Below are positions 45,044 to 53,837 of a DNA stretch of 64,000 nt, in pieces. The position numbers and the translations under genes were made by a program. The stretch lies in contig NZ_JALPSC010000001.1 of assembly GCF_023217965.1 (NCBI RefSeq), forward strand, positions 682,001 through 746,000, given 5' to 3'. Positions within the stretch are counted from its first letter, which is position 1. The number at the start of each line of letters is the position of its first letter. The notes under the pieces were generated by a model. It was not told the origin of the DNA. It worked only from the letters and a program-made list of their open reading frames with translations, and did no database searches. The stretch is from Prevotella sp. E13-27. GTDB taxonomy: Bacteria; Bacteroidota; Bacteroidia; Bacteroidales; Bacteroidaceae.

Positions 45044-45916
45044 TTACTTAACCTCAAGAAGTTCAACCTTAAAGATAAGGGCTGAGAAAGGAAGCACCTT
45101 AGCACCTGCCTGACGAGGACCATAAGCCAGCTCCTGTGGGATATAGATCTCCCAAACAGAACCCTGAGGCATGTGTGTGAGAGCCTCTGTGAAGCCCTTG
45201 ATGTTCTGGTTGCAACGAGCTGTGTAAGGCTGGTTGCGCTTGTAAGAGCTATCAAATACTGAGTCGTTAATGAGACGGCCCTCATAGTGCATGGTAACCA
45301 TTGAGGTATCAGCAGGGATGGCACCGTTGCCCTCTTTCAGGACCTTGTACTGAACACCGCTTGGCAGTGTCACAACGCCCTCTTTCTTTGCATTGGCAGC
45401 AAGGAAGTCCTCACCGGCTTTCTTGTTGTAGCCATAGGTCTTCTCCATTGTGCGGGTCTTAATAGCTTCTGACAGACGCTCAACAGTAGCAACAGCGCTC
45501 TTCATATCCATAACGCCATACTTTTCTGTTGTACCTGCAACAAAGCCTGCCATGAAGTTCTTCATTGAAATAGTCTGGAGGCTATCCTCACCAAAGAGGT
45601 CGTAGTTAGCCTGCTTGATAAGTCCGTTAGCAATCTGACGGCCAATCTGGATACCTGCATAGTAAGCAGCCTTCTTTTTGCTGTCGCCAGACTTAACACC
45701 ATCGTTAAGTCCCTTTACGAACTCATCGATATAGGCGGTGTCAACATCGAGCTGCATAGTGATATACTGCTTCAGACCCTGAGTGTACTGAACACCCATG
45801 GCATAGCTCAATGTGTCGATATCACTCTTAAGACTCTCTTTTGGTGTTCCGTTACCACATGATGTCATTGCAGCAACGGCAATGGCCATAACAGCCATGG
45901 AAAAAAACTTTTTCAT
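45044..45916 (-). CDS. lipoprotein FKBP-type peptidyl-prolyl isomerase
   Basis: This 290-residue isomerase begins with a lipoprotein signal (MKKFFSMAVMAIAVAAMTSC), so Cys20 is probably lipidated and the enzyme anchored to an envelope membrane. A helical FkpA-like region follows. The FKBP domain (about 190-290) shows MVTMHYEGRLINDSVFDSS, NIKGFTEALTHMPQGS and YGPRQAGAKVLPFSALIFKVEL. It is the middle gene of the FKBP triplet. Confidence 0.93.
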   Translation of the reverse strand: MKKFFSMAVMAIAVAAMTSCGNGTPKESLKSDIDTLSYAMGVQYTQGLKQYITMQLDVDTAYIDEFVKGLNDGVKSGDSKKKAAYYAGIQIGRQIANGLIKQANYDLFGEDSLQTISMKNFMAGFVAGTTEKYGVMDMKSAVATVERLSEAIKTRTMEKTYGYNKKAGEDFLAANAKKEGVVTLPSGVQYKVLKEGNGAIPADTSMVTMHYEGRLINDSVFDSSYKRNQPYTARCNQNIKGFTEALTHMPQGSVWEIYIPQELAYGPRQAGAKVLPFSALIFKVELLEVK

Positions 45917-45957
45917 TTTTTACTCTGTAATATTTAATATTAAAACAATCGCTTTAT

Positions 45958-46566
45958 TTACATTACTTCAATAAGCTCCACGTCGAAGATAAGAGTTGCG
46001 AAAGGAGGAATGAGTGCGCCTGCTCCACCCTCGCCATAAGCCAGACGATAAGGAATGAAGAAACGATACTTGGCACCTTCCTGCATAAGCTGCAGACCCT
46101 CAGTCCATCCTGCGATGACCTGCTGCAGGCCGAATACTGCGGGCTCGCCACGCTGTACAGAAGAATCGAACACTGTTCCGTCGATGAGGAAGCCCTCGTA
46201 GTGACACTTCACAGAATCCTTTGCACTTGGTTTCTTACCGTTGCCTTCCTTCAGTACCTGATACTGAAGTCCGCTTGGCAATGTGATAATGCCATCCTTC
46301 TTTGCGTTTTCAGCAAGATATTTCTCGCCTTCCTCGCGGGCAGCCTTTCCTTTCTCTGCACGCTCGGCATTCATCTTCTCTTCCTTCTTGGCAAAATAGC
46401 TCTGAACAAGCTCCTGTGCCTCACGGTGTGACACCTTCAGTTCACGACCTTCCAGCACGTCCTTTATTGACTGTGCGAAATCATCTACATTCAAATCGCT
46501 GCCTGCACCCATCTGTGCCAGCTGCTGTCCGATACCCAGTCCAAGGGCATAACTCAGTTTATCCAT
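45958..46566 (-). CDS. cytoplasmic FKBP-type peptidyl-prolyl isomerase (FklB-like)
   Basis: This 202-residue isomerase lacks a signal peptide, starting MDKLSYALGLGIGQQLAQ, which matches the N-terminal domain of FklB/Mip-like proteins. The helical domain (1-100) is followed by an FKBP domain (about 105-202) with VKCHYEGFLIDGTVFDSSVQ, VIAGWTEGLQLM and YGEGGAGALIPPFATLIFDVEL. It probably serves in the cytoplasm. It is the first gene of the triplet; a 41-bp A/T-rich gap separates it from the lipoprotein copy. Confidence 0.92.
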   Translation of the reverse strand: MDKLSYALGLGIGQQLAQMGAGSDLNVDDFAQSIKDVLEGRELKVSHREAQELVQSYFAKKEEKMNAERAEKGKAAREEGEKYLAENAKKDGIITLPSGLQYQVLKEGNGKKPSAKDSVKCHYEGFLIDGTVFDSSVQRGEPAVFGLQQVIAGWTEGLQLMQEGAKYRFFIPYRLAYGEGGAGALIPPFATLIFDVELIEVM

Positions 46567-46591
46567 TTACATTATTATTTTAAAAATCGCG

Positions 46592-46599
46592 CAAAGGTA
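46592..46599 (-). promoter_or_regulatory. -7 element upstream of the FKBP triplet
   Basis: TACCTTTG on the minus strand, 25 bp upstream of the first FKBP gene, matches TAnnTTTG. No clear -33 word is seen. Confidence 0.4.
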
Positions 46600-46621
46600 A
46601 GCATATTTTCCCATTAACACA

Positions 46622-46651
46622 TTGTCATTTCGATAAAAATCACTATTTTTG
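46622..46651 (+). promoter_or_regulatory. predicted promoter of the sirtuin gene
   Basis: ATTG ending at 46624 and TATTTTTG at 46644-46651 are 19 bp apart. The ATG is 41 bp downstream. Confidence 0.45.
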
Positions 46652-46692
46652 CAAAGATTTAATAATTTATCCTGCCTAAAACGACAAGCATT

Positions 46693-47385
46693 ATGAAAAA
46701 GAAGATAGTTGTACTCACAGGTGCCGGCATGTCAGTGGAAAGTGGTCTGAAGACCTTTCGCGATGCCGATGGTTTATGGGAAGAGTATCCCGTTCAGAAG
46801 GTTGCCACCCACGAAGGATGGGAGGCCGACCCTACTCTCGTAACAAATTTCTATAACATGCTACGCAAGAAATGCTGGGGTGTAAAGCCTAACGAGGGAC
46901 ATAAACTCGTAGCACAATTAGAAGAAAAATACGATGTCACCGTAGTAACGCAAAACGTTGACAACCTGCACGAAATGGCTGGCTCAACGAAGGTGGTTCA
47001 TCTTCACGGCGAACTGATGAAGGTGTGCTCAAGCCGCGATGTTGACGATCCTCGCTACATACAGACGCTAACGCCCGACAACTGCGAGATTACCCCTGGA
47101 ACAAAAGCTGGCGACGGATCTCTGCTACGTCCTTATATAGTATTCTTCGGTGAGGCTGTGCCTAATATTTCCATAGCCGCTGAGGAGGCTCAGGAAGCTG
47201 ACATATTCATCATCATCGGAACCTCGCTCAACGTCTATCCCGCCGCAGGACTTATACACTATGTGCGTCCTGGCGTTCCTGTCTATCTGATAGACCCCAA
47301 TCCTATCAGTGCAGGCAGCAACGTACAGCAGATTCAGAAAGGTGCTACAGAGGGAATGAAAGAACTTACAAAAATCCTTATGTAA
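46693..47385 (+). CDS. cobB: NAD-dependent protein deacylase (Sir2 family)
   Basis: This 230-residue cytoplasmic sirtuin removes acyl groups from lysine using NAD. The Rossmann motifs GAGMSVESGLKTFRDADGLW, TQNVDNLHEMAGS and the catalytic His in HLHGE are present, as is IIGTSLNVYPAAGL. The small zinc module is unusual: instead of two CxxC pairs there are single cysteines (KVCSSRD and DNCEI), so zinc may not be bound. The gene stands alone between the divergent FKBP genes and the convergent asnB. Confidence 0.92.
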   Translation: MKKKIVVLTGAGMSVESGLKTFRDADGLWEEYPVQKVATHEGWEADPTLVTNFYNMLRKKCWGVKPNEGHKLVAQLEEKYDVTVVTQNVDNLHEMAGSTKVVHLHGELMKVCSSRDVDDPRYIQTLTPDNCEITPGTKAGDGSLLRPYIVFFGEAVPNISIAAEEAQEADIFIIIGTSLNVYPAAGLIHYVRPGVPVYLIDPNPISAGSNVQQIQKGATEGMKELTKILM

Positions 47386-47397
47386 CTACAGGAGCAA

Positions 47398-47427
47398 AGG
47401 CATGTTAGACAAACGTCTAATATGCCT
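47398..47427. terminator. hairpin between convergent sirtuin and asnB genes
   Basis: AGGCATGTTAGAC (47398-47410) and its complement with one G-U pair (47415-47427) make a 13-bp stem with a 4-nt loop. It contains the asnB stop codon and could terminate from both sides. Confidence 0.6.
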
Positions 47428-49129
47428 GCTCGTGAACACCCTTTACAGCACGGCCACTGGGGTCGTTCATATTCTTAAAGGCCGCATCCCATTCCAAAGC
47501 GATGGCGGTACTGCAGGCTACGCTGGCCTCCTGATTGACGCTACGAGCAGCGGAGTCAGAGGGGAAATGTTCGGCGAAGATACTGCGGTAGTAGTATTCC
47601 TCCTTGTTGAGTGGCGGATTGACGGGGAAGCGCTCGGCAGCGTGCGCCATCTGTTCATCGGTAACGGCCTCAGAGGTGATCTGTTTCAAAGTATCAATCC
47701 AACTGTAGCCGACGCCATCACTAAACTGTTCTTTCTGACGCCAAGCCACCTCTTCCGGTAACATATCTGCAAAGGCCTCACGGACAATGCGTTTCTCCAT
47801 GGTGGAGCCTGGACACATTTTTGCTGCCGGATTAGTGCGCATAGCAACATCAAGGAACTCCTTGTCAAGGAAGGGCACGCGCCCCTCCACGCCCCAGGCA
47901 GACAGACTCTTGTTGGCACGCAGACAGTCGTACAAATATAGTTTGCTAAGCTTGCGCACGGTTTCGTCGTGGAAGTCCTTGGCCGTCGGGGCTTTATGGA
48001 AATAGAGATAGCCACCAAATATCTCATCAGCACCCTCGCCAGAGAGTACCATCTTGATACCCATAGATTTTATGACACGAGCAAGGAGATACATTGGAGT
48101 AGAGGCTCTAACAGTTGTCACATCATAGGTCTCTATGAAGTATATGACATCGCGAATGGCATCAAGTCCCTCCTGAATAGTATAGTTGATCTCGTGGTGG
48201 ACGGTGCCTATATGGTCGGCAACGAGCTTAGCCTTGGCCAAGTCGGGCGCTCCCTTCAGTCCAACGGCAAACGAGTGCAGGCGGGGCCAGTAGGCCTTGG
48301 TCTTAGAGTCATCTTCTATGCGGTGCTCGCTGAACTTCTCGGCTATGGCAGAGATGACGCTCGAGTCGAGACCACCGCTGAGCAGCACGCCATAAGGCAC
48401 GTCGGACATCAACTGACGCTTCACAGCATCTTCGAGTGCGTCGTGAATAGCCTCGACGCTAGCAGCATTGTCCTTTACAGAGTCGTACTGCATCCAATCA
48501 CGCTTATAATAGCGTTTCATTCCAGGGTCCTTGCTCCAATAGTAGTGGCCAGGCAAGAATGGCTCATAACGCTCACACTGGCCTTCGAGGGCTTTCAGCT
48601 CAGAGGCTACATACACAGTACCGTCACTATCGTAACCAATATACAAAGGTATCACGCCAATGGGGTCGCGTGCAATCAGGAACTCGTCCTTCTCTTCGTC
48701 GTAGAGAACAAAGGCAAAGATTCCGCTGAGTTGTTCCAACATAGAGGTGAGAGGTGAGGGGCTAGAGGTGAGAGAATTGTCTATCCCCATCTTTTCTCTC
48801 ATCTCGCGATAAAGAGCTAAGATGACCTCGCAGTCAGAACCTGTCTGGAACTCGTACTTACCGGCATAGCGGCGACGTATCTCCTGATGGTTATATATCT
48901 CACCGTTCACCGCCAGCACCTGCTTCCTGTCAGGCGAGAACAACGGCTGTCCGCCACTCTCAGGATCGACAATACTCAGTCGTTCGTGGGCGAGGATGGC
49001 TGAACCACCACAGTATATTCCACTCCAGTCTGGTCCGCGATGGCGGATCTTCTGACTCATCTTCAATGCCTTCTCACGAAGAGCAGATGTCTGCTCCTTG
49101 ATATTTAATATTGCTACGATTCCACACAT
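47417..49129 (-). CDS. asnB: glutamine-hydrolysing asparagine synthase
   Basis: This 570-residue enzyme makes asparagine from aspartate, ATP and glutamine. The class II amidotransferase starts MCGIVAIL, with Cys2 as nucleophile after Met removal; RHRGPDWSG, NGEIYNH and SDCEV follow. The synthase domain has GVLLSGGLDSSVIS (pyrophosphate loop). A TTG two codons upstream was ignored because Cys must follow the initiator. Residues about 117-130 (GIDNSLTSSPSPLTS) come from a heptamer repeat inserted between YREMREK and LEQLSGIFAF, which adjoin in related enzymes. It is the last gene of an amidotransferase operon, 12 bp after carAB. Confidence 0.95.
   Translation of the reverse strand: MCGIVAILNIKEQTSALREKALKMSQKIRHRGPDWSGIYCGGSAILAHERLSIVDPESGGQPLFSPDRKQVLAVNGEIYNHQEIRRRYAGKYEFQTGSDCEVILALYREMREKMGIDNSLTSSPSPLTSMLEQLSGIFAFVLYDEEKDEFLIARDPIGVIPLYIGYDSDGTVYVASELKALEGQCERYEPFLPGHYYWSKDPGMKRYYKRDWMQYDSVKDNAASVEAIHDALEDAVKRQLMSDVPYGVLLSGGLDSSVISAIAEKFSEHRIEDDSKTKAYWPRLHSFAVGLKGAPDLAKAKLVADHIGTVHHEINYTIQEGLDAIRDVIYFIETYDVTTVRASTPMYLLARVIKSMGIKMVLSGEGADEIFGGYLYFHKAPTAKDFHDETVRKLSKLYLYDCLRANKSLSAWGVEGRVPFLDKEFLDVAMRTNPAAKMCPGSTMEKRIVREAFADMLPEEVAWRQKEQFSDGVGYSWIDTLKQITSEAVTDEQMAHAAERFPVNPPLNKEEYYYRSIFAEHFPSDSAARSVNQEASVACSTAIALEWDAAFKNMNDPSGRAVKGVHEQAY
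48742..48800. repeat. heptamer-armed repeat element inside asnB
   Basis: On the plus strand GAGGTGA-type units (48742-48771) run into GAGAATTGT (48772-48780), a short spacer and a CTCTCATCTC arm. The same order occurs at the carA/carB junction and in trpE. It is in frame with asnB. Confidence 0.8.
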
Positions 49130-49141
49130 AATCAATAATTT

Positions 49142-52060
49142 TTAAAGGTACGACAAATACAGATAGTTCGTTTGCGCAGGATATTCAGCTGCAAGGGTGT
49201 CTATCTGGTTTACGGTAGGCACTACGCCAAGCTCTTTACGCCAGTTTCTCACCGTTAGTCCGGCATTCTCCATATTCATTAATGCCTCAAGTCCGAGTGC
49301 ACGACCAATCTGGAAGTCAGAGAATCCGTAGGTCTTTGCCTCACGAAGGAGGTTAACGAACTCAGGAGTCTCAAGGTATTCAAAGAATTCTGACGACACG
49401 GAAAGGTCAGACACCTCTGCACACTGCAGCAACTGGGAGTACTCCTTTAGACGCTGGTCAATATCTACGATATGCTTCAGCTTCTGCAAGAACCATCGGT
49501 CAATCATCGTCAGCTGATGAATCTGTTCGATGGTATAGCCAACTTTCAAGGCCTTAGACACCACAAATACACGCATATCCGTTGGCTCATGCAGGGATTC
49601 CTCTATATCAGAGATCTTAATCTCGTGATTCTCCACGAAGCCATGCATGCCCTGTCCTATCATGCGCAAGCCTTTTTGCAGGCTCTCCTCGAAAGTGCGG
49701 CCTACCGCCATGACCTCGCCCACACTCTTCATTGACGATCCGAGCTGTCGCTTAACACCATGGAACTTTGTAAGATCCCAACGAGGTATCTTCACTACTA
49801 CATAGTCAAGGGCTGGCTCAAAGAATGCGCTCGTAGTCTTAGTGACAGAATTCTTCAGGTCGAAGAGTCCGTAGCCAAGTCCCAGTTTGGCAGCGACGAA
49901 TGCCAACGGATAGCCCGTAGCCTTAGATGCCAAAGCAGAAGAACGACTCAGACGGGCATTGACCTCGATGACGCGGTAGTCCTCGCTGTTGGGGTCGAGG
50001 GCATACTGAACATTACACTCGCCGACGATGCCTATATGGCGGATAATCTTGATGGCCAGTGCACGCAGTTTATGGTATTCTGAATTAGAAAGTGTCTGCG
50101 ACGGAGCCACTACAATGGACTCGCCTGTATGGATGCCGAGGGGGTCGAAGTTCTCCATGTTACAAACGGTGATGCAGTTGTCGTATTGGTCACGCACAAC
50201 CTCGTACTCTATCTCTTTCCAACCTTTCAGTGATTTCTCTACCAGCACCTGTGGCGAGAACGAAAAAGCTTCCTCAGCCTGAGCCAACAGCTCATCATCG
50301 TTATCACAGAAGCCTGAGCCTAAGCCGCCAAGTGCGTAAGCGGCTCTTAATATCACAGGGAAGCCTAATTCGTGGGCTGCCTTCTGCACCTCTTCGACTG
50401 TAGAACACGCCTCACTCTTGATGGTCTTAACATCTATCTCGTCAAGTTTTTTCACGAACAAGTCGCGGTCTTCTGTATCGATTATTGCCTGAACAGGTGT
50501 ACCCAGCACCTTCACGCCATATTTTTGCAATATACCTTTTTCATATAATTCCACTCCACAGTTCAAAGCTGTCTGCCCTCCGAATGAGAGCAGTATGCCG
50601 TCTGGCCGCTCCTTTTCTATCACGCGCTCCACGAACTCAGGTGTTACAGGCTGGAAGTAAACCACGTCAGCCACGTCCTTCGATGTCTGAACTGTGGCGA
50701 TATTCGGATTGATGAGTATGCTCTTCACCCCCTCTTCTTTTAGAGCCTTCAGCGCCTGAGCACCGCTATAATCGAACTCGCCGGCTTGGCCAATCTTCAG
50801 AGCGCCAGAGCCAAGAAGGAGAACCTTTTTGATAGAGGTAAGAGGTGAGAAGTGAGAAGTGAGAGAATTGTTTTGCTGCTGAGTTTTTCCGTCTTGAGAG
50901 TAATCTCTTACCTCTGACCTCTCTCCACTTACCTCTAACATTTTCACGAACTCATCAAACATCCACTCCGTATCAGTGGGACCAGAGCATGCTTCAGGGT
51001 GGAACTGAGCAGAGAACCACGGATTGGCCCTGTGCCGAATGCCCTCATTGGAACCGTCGTTCATGTTCACAAATAACGGTTCCCAATCGACAGGGAGTGT
51101 AGAAGCATCTACTGCATAACCATGATTCTGGCTTGTAATGTAACACTTCGTCGTGCCAACCTGCTGCACGGGCTGGTTATGGCTACGGTGACCGTATTTC
51201 AGTTTGTAGGTCTTAGCACCTGCAGCACGCGCCAACAATTGGTTGCCAAGACATATACCCATACATGGGCGCACATTAGGACTACTAAGGAACTTACGGA
51301 TATGCTCTACTGTCTTACCACACTGCTCAGGATCACCAGGGCCGTTGGCAAGGAACAGACCATTGAACTCCAACTGATTGAAGTCATAGTCCCAAGGCAC
51401 GCGCACCACCTCGATGCCACGACGGATAAGACAACGGATGATGTTCGCTTTAACGCCACAATCAACGAGGACAACGCGCTTTAGAGGTGAGAGGTGAGAG
51501 GTGAGAGGTGAGAGATTAGTTTCAGGACTATAGGTAATTACTTCCTTGCAGCTCACCTTTTCCACCCAGTTCACAGAGCCATAGTCTTCTTGGTAATCAC
51601 TCCCCTCGCCTTTTGGAGAGGGGTCGGGGGTGAGGCTTATCCTTCCCATCATCACGCCATGCTCACGGAGCACCTTTGTCAGACGTCGAGTGTCAATGCC
51701 TGTTATAGCTGGGACGTTCTCGCGTTTCAGCCAAGAAGCAAGCGATTCATTAGCATTCCAATGAGAATAGGTATCACTATAGTCTGCCACAACCAATGCT
51801 TTTACATGAATCCTGTCACTCTCCATAAACAGCGGTAGGCCATTGTCACCATTGCCGGTATTCGGCACACCGTAGTTGCCTATCAATGGAAATGTTGTAA
51901 CAAGTATCTGTCCTGCATAGCTTGGATCTGTCAGACTCTCAGGATAGCCAGTCATGGCAGTATTAAAAACCACCTCACCTGAGACATCTGCCTCTGCTCC
52001 AAATGACCAACCAGTAAATACCGAGCCGTCATTGAGTATTAATCTTGCTTCTCTCATCAT
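49142..52060 (-). CDS. carA-carB': fusion of carbamoyl-phosphate synthase small subunit and N-terminal half of the large subunit
   Basis: This 972-residue protein begins with a complete CarA (1-374): a small-subunit N-terminal domain, then a class I amidotransferase with Cys in MGICLGNQLLARA and His-Glu in AQFHPEA. Residues 375-409 form a repeat-encoded linker. From 411 (KKVLLLGSGALKIGQAGEFDYSG) it matches CarB, including the carboxyphosphate ATP-grasp domain and the oligomerisation domain, and stops at QIDTLAAEYPAQTNYLYLSYL. That is the point where E. coli CarB would enter its second ATP-grasp half (near residue 553). The carbamoyl-phosphate and allosteric domains are missing, and asnB begins 12 bp later. 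Two more repeat insertions lie in the CarA part (about 143-154 and 182-193). The second half may be encoded elsewhere, or this half may work as a dimer. Confidence 0.92.
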   Translation of the reverse strand: MMREARLILNDGSVFTGWSFGAEADVSGEVVFNTAMTGYPESLTDPSYAGQILVTTFPLIGNYGVPNTGNGDNGLPLFMESDRIHVKALVVADYSDTYSHWNANESLASWLKRENVPAITGIDTRRLTKVLREHGVMMGRISLTPDPSPKGEGSDYQEDYGSVNWVEKVSCKEVITYSPETNLSPLTSHLSPLKRVVLVDCGVKANIIRCLIRRGIEVVRVPWDYDFNQLEFNGLFLANGPGDPEQCGKTVEHIRKFLSSPNVRPCMGICLGNQLLARAAGAKTYKLKYGHRSHNQPVQQVGTTKCYITSQNHGYAVDASTLPVDWEPLFVNMNDGSNEGIRHRANPWFSAQFHPEACSGPTDTEWMFDEFVKMLEVSGERSEVRDYSQDGKTQQQNNSLTSHFSPLTSIKKVLLLGSGALKIGQAGEFDYSGAQALKALKEEGVKSILINPNIATVQTSKDVADVVYFQPVTPEFVERVIEKERPDGILLSFGGQTALNCGVELYEKGILQKYGVKVLGTPVQAIIDTEDRDLFVKKLDEIDVKTIKSEACSTVEEVQKAAHELGFPVILRAAYALGGLGSGFCDNDDELLAQAEEAFSFSPQVLVEKSLKGWKEIEYEVVRDQYDNCITVCNMENFDPLGIHTGESIVVAPSQTLSNSEYHKLRALAIKIIRHIGIVGECNVQYALDPNSEDYRVIEVNARLSRSSALASKATGYPLAFVAAKLGLGYGLFDLKNSVTKTTSAFFEPALDYVVVKIPRWDLTKFHGVKRQLGSSMKSVGEVMAVGRTFEESLQKGLRMIGQGMHGFVENHEIKISDIEESLHEPTDMRVFVVSKALKVGYTIEQIHQLTMIDRWFLQKLKHIVDIDQRLKEYSQLLQCAEVSDLSVSSEFFEYLETPEFVNLLREAKTYGFSDFQIGRALGLEALMNMENAGLTVRNWRKELGVVPTVNQIDTLAAEYPAQTNYLYLSYL
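50833..50940. repeat. heptamer-armed repeat element forming the CarA-CarB linker
   Basis: On the plus strand GAGGTAA/GAGGTGA/GAAGTGA units lead into GAGAATTGTTTTGC (50863-50876), a core of about 35 bp, and then inverted units (CTTACCTC, TGACCTC, TTACCTC). All of it is open in the carAB frame and encodes residues 375-409. The core start is shared base for base with the trpE copy over 14 bp. Confidence 0.85.
51482..51517. repeat. heptamer repeat inside the carA part
   Basis: Five GAGGTGA units in a nearly perfect tandem encode [12 protein letters not shown] (residues 182-193) on the minus strand, just before the conserved RVVLVDCGVK strand of the amidotransferase domain. Confidence 0.88.
51600..51637. 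repeat. GC-rich palindromic element inside the carA part
   Basis: A 38-bp element starting CTCCCCTCGCC and ending GGGGGTGAGGCT encodes SLTPDPSPKGEG (about residues 142-153). It is 36/38 identical to the one in purF, 720 bp away. Its centre folds as CCCCTC...GAGGGG. Confidence 0.88.
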
Positions 52061-52066
52061 CTGTTA

Positions 52067-53827
52067 TTATTGCTTCTTCTGTTTGTTGTCAATATAGTTA
52101 ATAAAAGCCTCGTTGCATAGACGTGTGCCACCAGGCGTGGGATAGTGACCATTGAAATACCAGTCACCTGGATGGTTGGGACAAGCTTCATGCAGCCCCT
52201 CTATGCTTTGGAACACCAGTTCAATAGGAGCCTGCATGCCCTCGGGGCGTAGCATCTCAACAATCTTCTCGTTAATCTCCTCTATGGTAAACGGTTCATA
52301 CAGAGCACGAACGTGATTTCTCCCCTCGCCCTTTGGAGAGGGGCCGGGGGTGAGGCTTCTCTTGCATGCCAGATAAGTGTCATTAACAAGCTGCCACATG
52401 CCGCGCTCCTCTATCAGCGCCATCGTAGCACGGAAAGCACAAAACTCCTCCAGACGAGCCATATCGATGCCGTAGTAGTCGGGGTAGCGAATCTGTGGCG
52501 AGCTGCTGACCATTACAATCTTCTTGGGATGCAGACGGTCAAGAATCTTAAAGATACTCTCTCTTAATGTCGTACCACGAACGATGCTATCATCGATAAT
52601 GACAAGGTTATCAACGCCTGGTCGCAGCGAGCCATAACTGATGTCATAGACATGAGCGGCGAGGTCGTTACGTTCAGAGTTGTCCGTGATAAACGTGCGC
52701 AGCTTGATGTCCTTCCACACCACCTTCTCCGTACGGACATTATAGCCCTGCTGACGGAAGCCGTCGGTCATGCCGTAGTAGGCCACCTCGGCAGTGTTGG
52801 GGATATATGAAAACACAGTGTTGGTTACGTCATTATCAATCGACTTGAGAATAGCAGGTGTCAATTGTTCTCCCAATCGCTTGCGTTCCTGATAGATATC
52901 ACGGTCAGAGCCACGACTGAAATAGATACGCTCAAACGAGCAAGCACTCAACTTCTGAGCAGGCATAATCTGCTCCAGTTTCATTTCGCCATTCTTGTGT
53001 ACAATCAGTGCCTGTCCAGGTTGCAACTCATGCACATCCTCTGTCTGAATATCGAAGGTGGTCTGTAACACGGGACGCTCACTGGCAATGGCGATGATTT
53101 CATCATCCTGATACCAAAACGCGGGACGGATACCCCATGGGTCGCGAACTGAGAACATCTCACCCGAACCTGTCAGTCCACACATAACATAGCCGCCATC
53201 ATAATGACTCATTGTGGTTCGCAGTACATTGCCCATCTCCACATTATTGTCTATGTAGTCTGTGATATCGGTACCCTCAAGTCCTTTCTCCTTGGCCTCA
53301 ACGAAGAGACGCTCCACCTCACGGTCCAAACGATGTCCCATCAGTTCGAGGGTGATATATGAGTCACCAAATATACGAGGGGACTGACCTTGAGCTGTAA
53401 GGAAAGAAAACACCTCGTCAATGTTGGTCATATTAAAGTTGCCGCACAGGCAGAGGTTTTTTGCGCGCCAGTTATTTCTACGCAAGAAAGGATGTACGAA
53501 CGTCAGTCCACTCTTGCCTGTGGTCGAGTAGCGCAAGTGGCCCATCAGCAACTCGCCCTTCATCTCTTCCGTGACACGAGAGAAAATCTGCGTGATAGCA
53601 TCCTTACCCTCCGCTTTCTCACGAAACATATACTCAGTACCAGGCTTATTCGTAAGACTTACCGAAGCGATACCAGCACCCTCCTGACCACGGTTGTGCT
53701 GTTTCTCCATCATCAGATAGAGCTTATTAAAGCCGTATGCCCATGAGCCATACTTCTTCGCATAATAATCAAGTGGCTTCAACAGGCGAATCATCGCCAC
53801 ACCACACTCATGTTTAAGTTGCTCCAT
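52067..53827 (-). CDS. purF: amidophosphoribosyltransferase (glutamine PRPP amidotransferase)
   Basis: This 586-residue enzyme makes phosphoribosylamine from PRPP and glutamine, the first step of purine synthesis. The class II amidotransferase nucleophile is Cys8 after the short propeptide MEQLKHE; RGQEGAG and the GHLRYSTTG loop follow. The PRPP site is VDNLVIIDDSIVRGTTL. Residues about 492-503 (SLTPGPSPKGEG) are a repeat-encoded insertion between LACKR and NHVRALYEPF near the C-terminus. It lies 10 bp after pyrG and 6 bp before carAB. Confidence 0.95.
   Translation of the reverse strand: MEQLKHECGVAMIRLLKPLDYYAKKYGSWAYGFNKLYLMMEKQHNRGQEGAGIASVSLTNKPGTEYMFREKAEGKDAITQIFSRVTEEMKGELLMGHLRYSTTGKSGLTFVHPFLRRNNWRAKNLCLCGNFNMTNIDEVFSFLTAQGQSPRIFGDSYITLELMGHRLDREVERLFVEAKEKGLEGTDITDYIDNNVEMGNVLRTTMSHYDGGYVMCGLTGSGEMFSVRDPWGIRPAFWYQDDEIIAIASERPVLQTTFDIQTEDVHELQPGQALIVHKNGEMKLEQIMPAQKLSACSFERIYFSRGSDRDIYQERKRLGEQLTPAILKSIDNDVTNTVFSYIPNTAEVAYYGMTDGFRQQGYNVRTEKVVWKDIKLRTFITDNSERNDLAAHVYDISYGSLRPGVDNLVIIDDSIVRGTTLRESIFKILDRLHPKKIVMVSSSPQIRYPDYYGIDMARLEEFCAFRATMALIEERGMWQLVNDTYLACKRSLTPGPSPKGEGRNHVRALYEPFTIEEINEKIVEMLRPEGMQAPIELVFQSIEGLHEACPNHPGDWYFNGHYPTPGGTRLCNEAFINYIDNKQKKQ
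52320..52357. repeat. GC-rich palindromic element inside purF
   Basis: This 38-bp copy differs at two positions from the carA element and encodes SLTPGPSPKGEG in the same reading frame. Confidence 0.88.
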
Positions 53828-53837
53828 TAATTATCAA

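Noticed and set aside
47417..49129. Reading the asnB repeat as a frameshift or pseudogene mark
   Set aside because: The frame stays open through the repeat and all catalytic motifs on both sides are intact.
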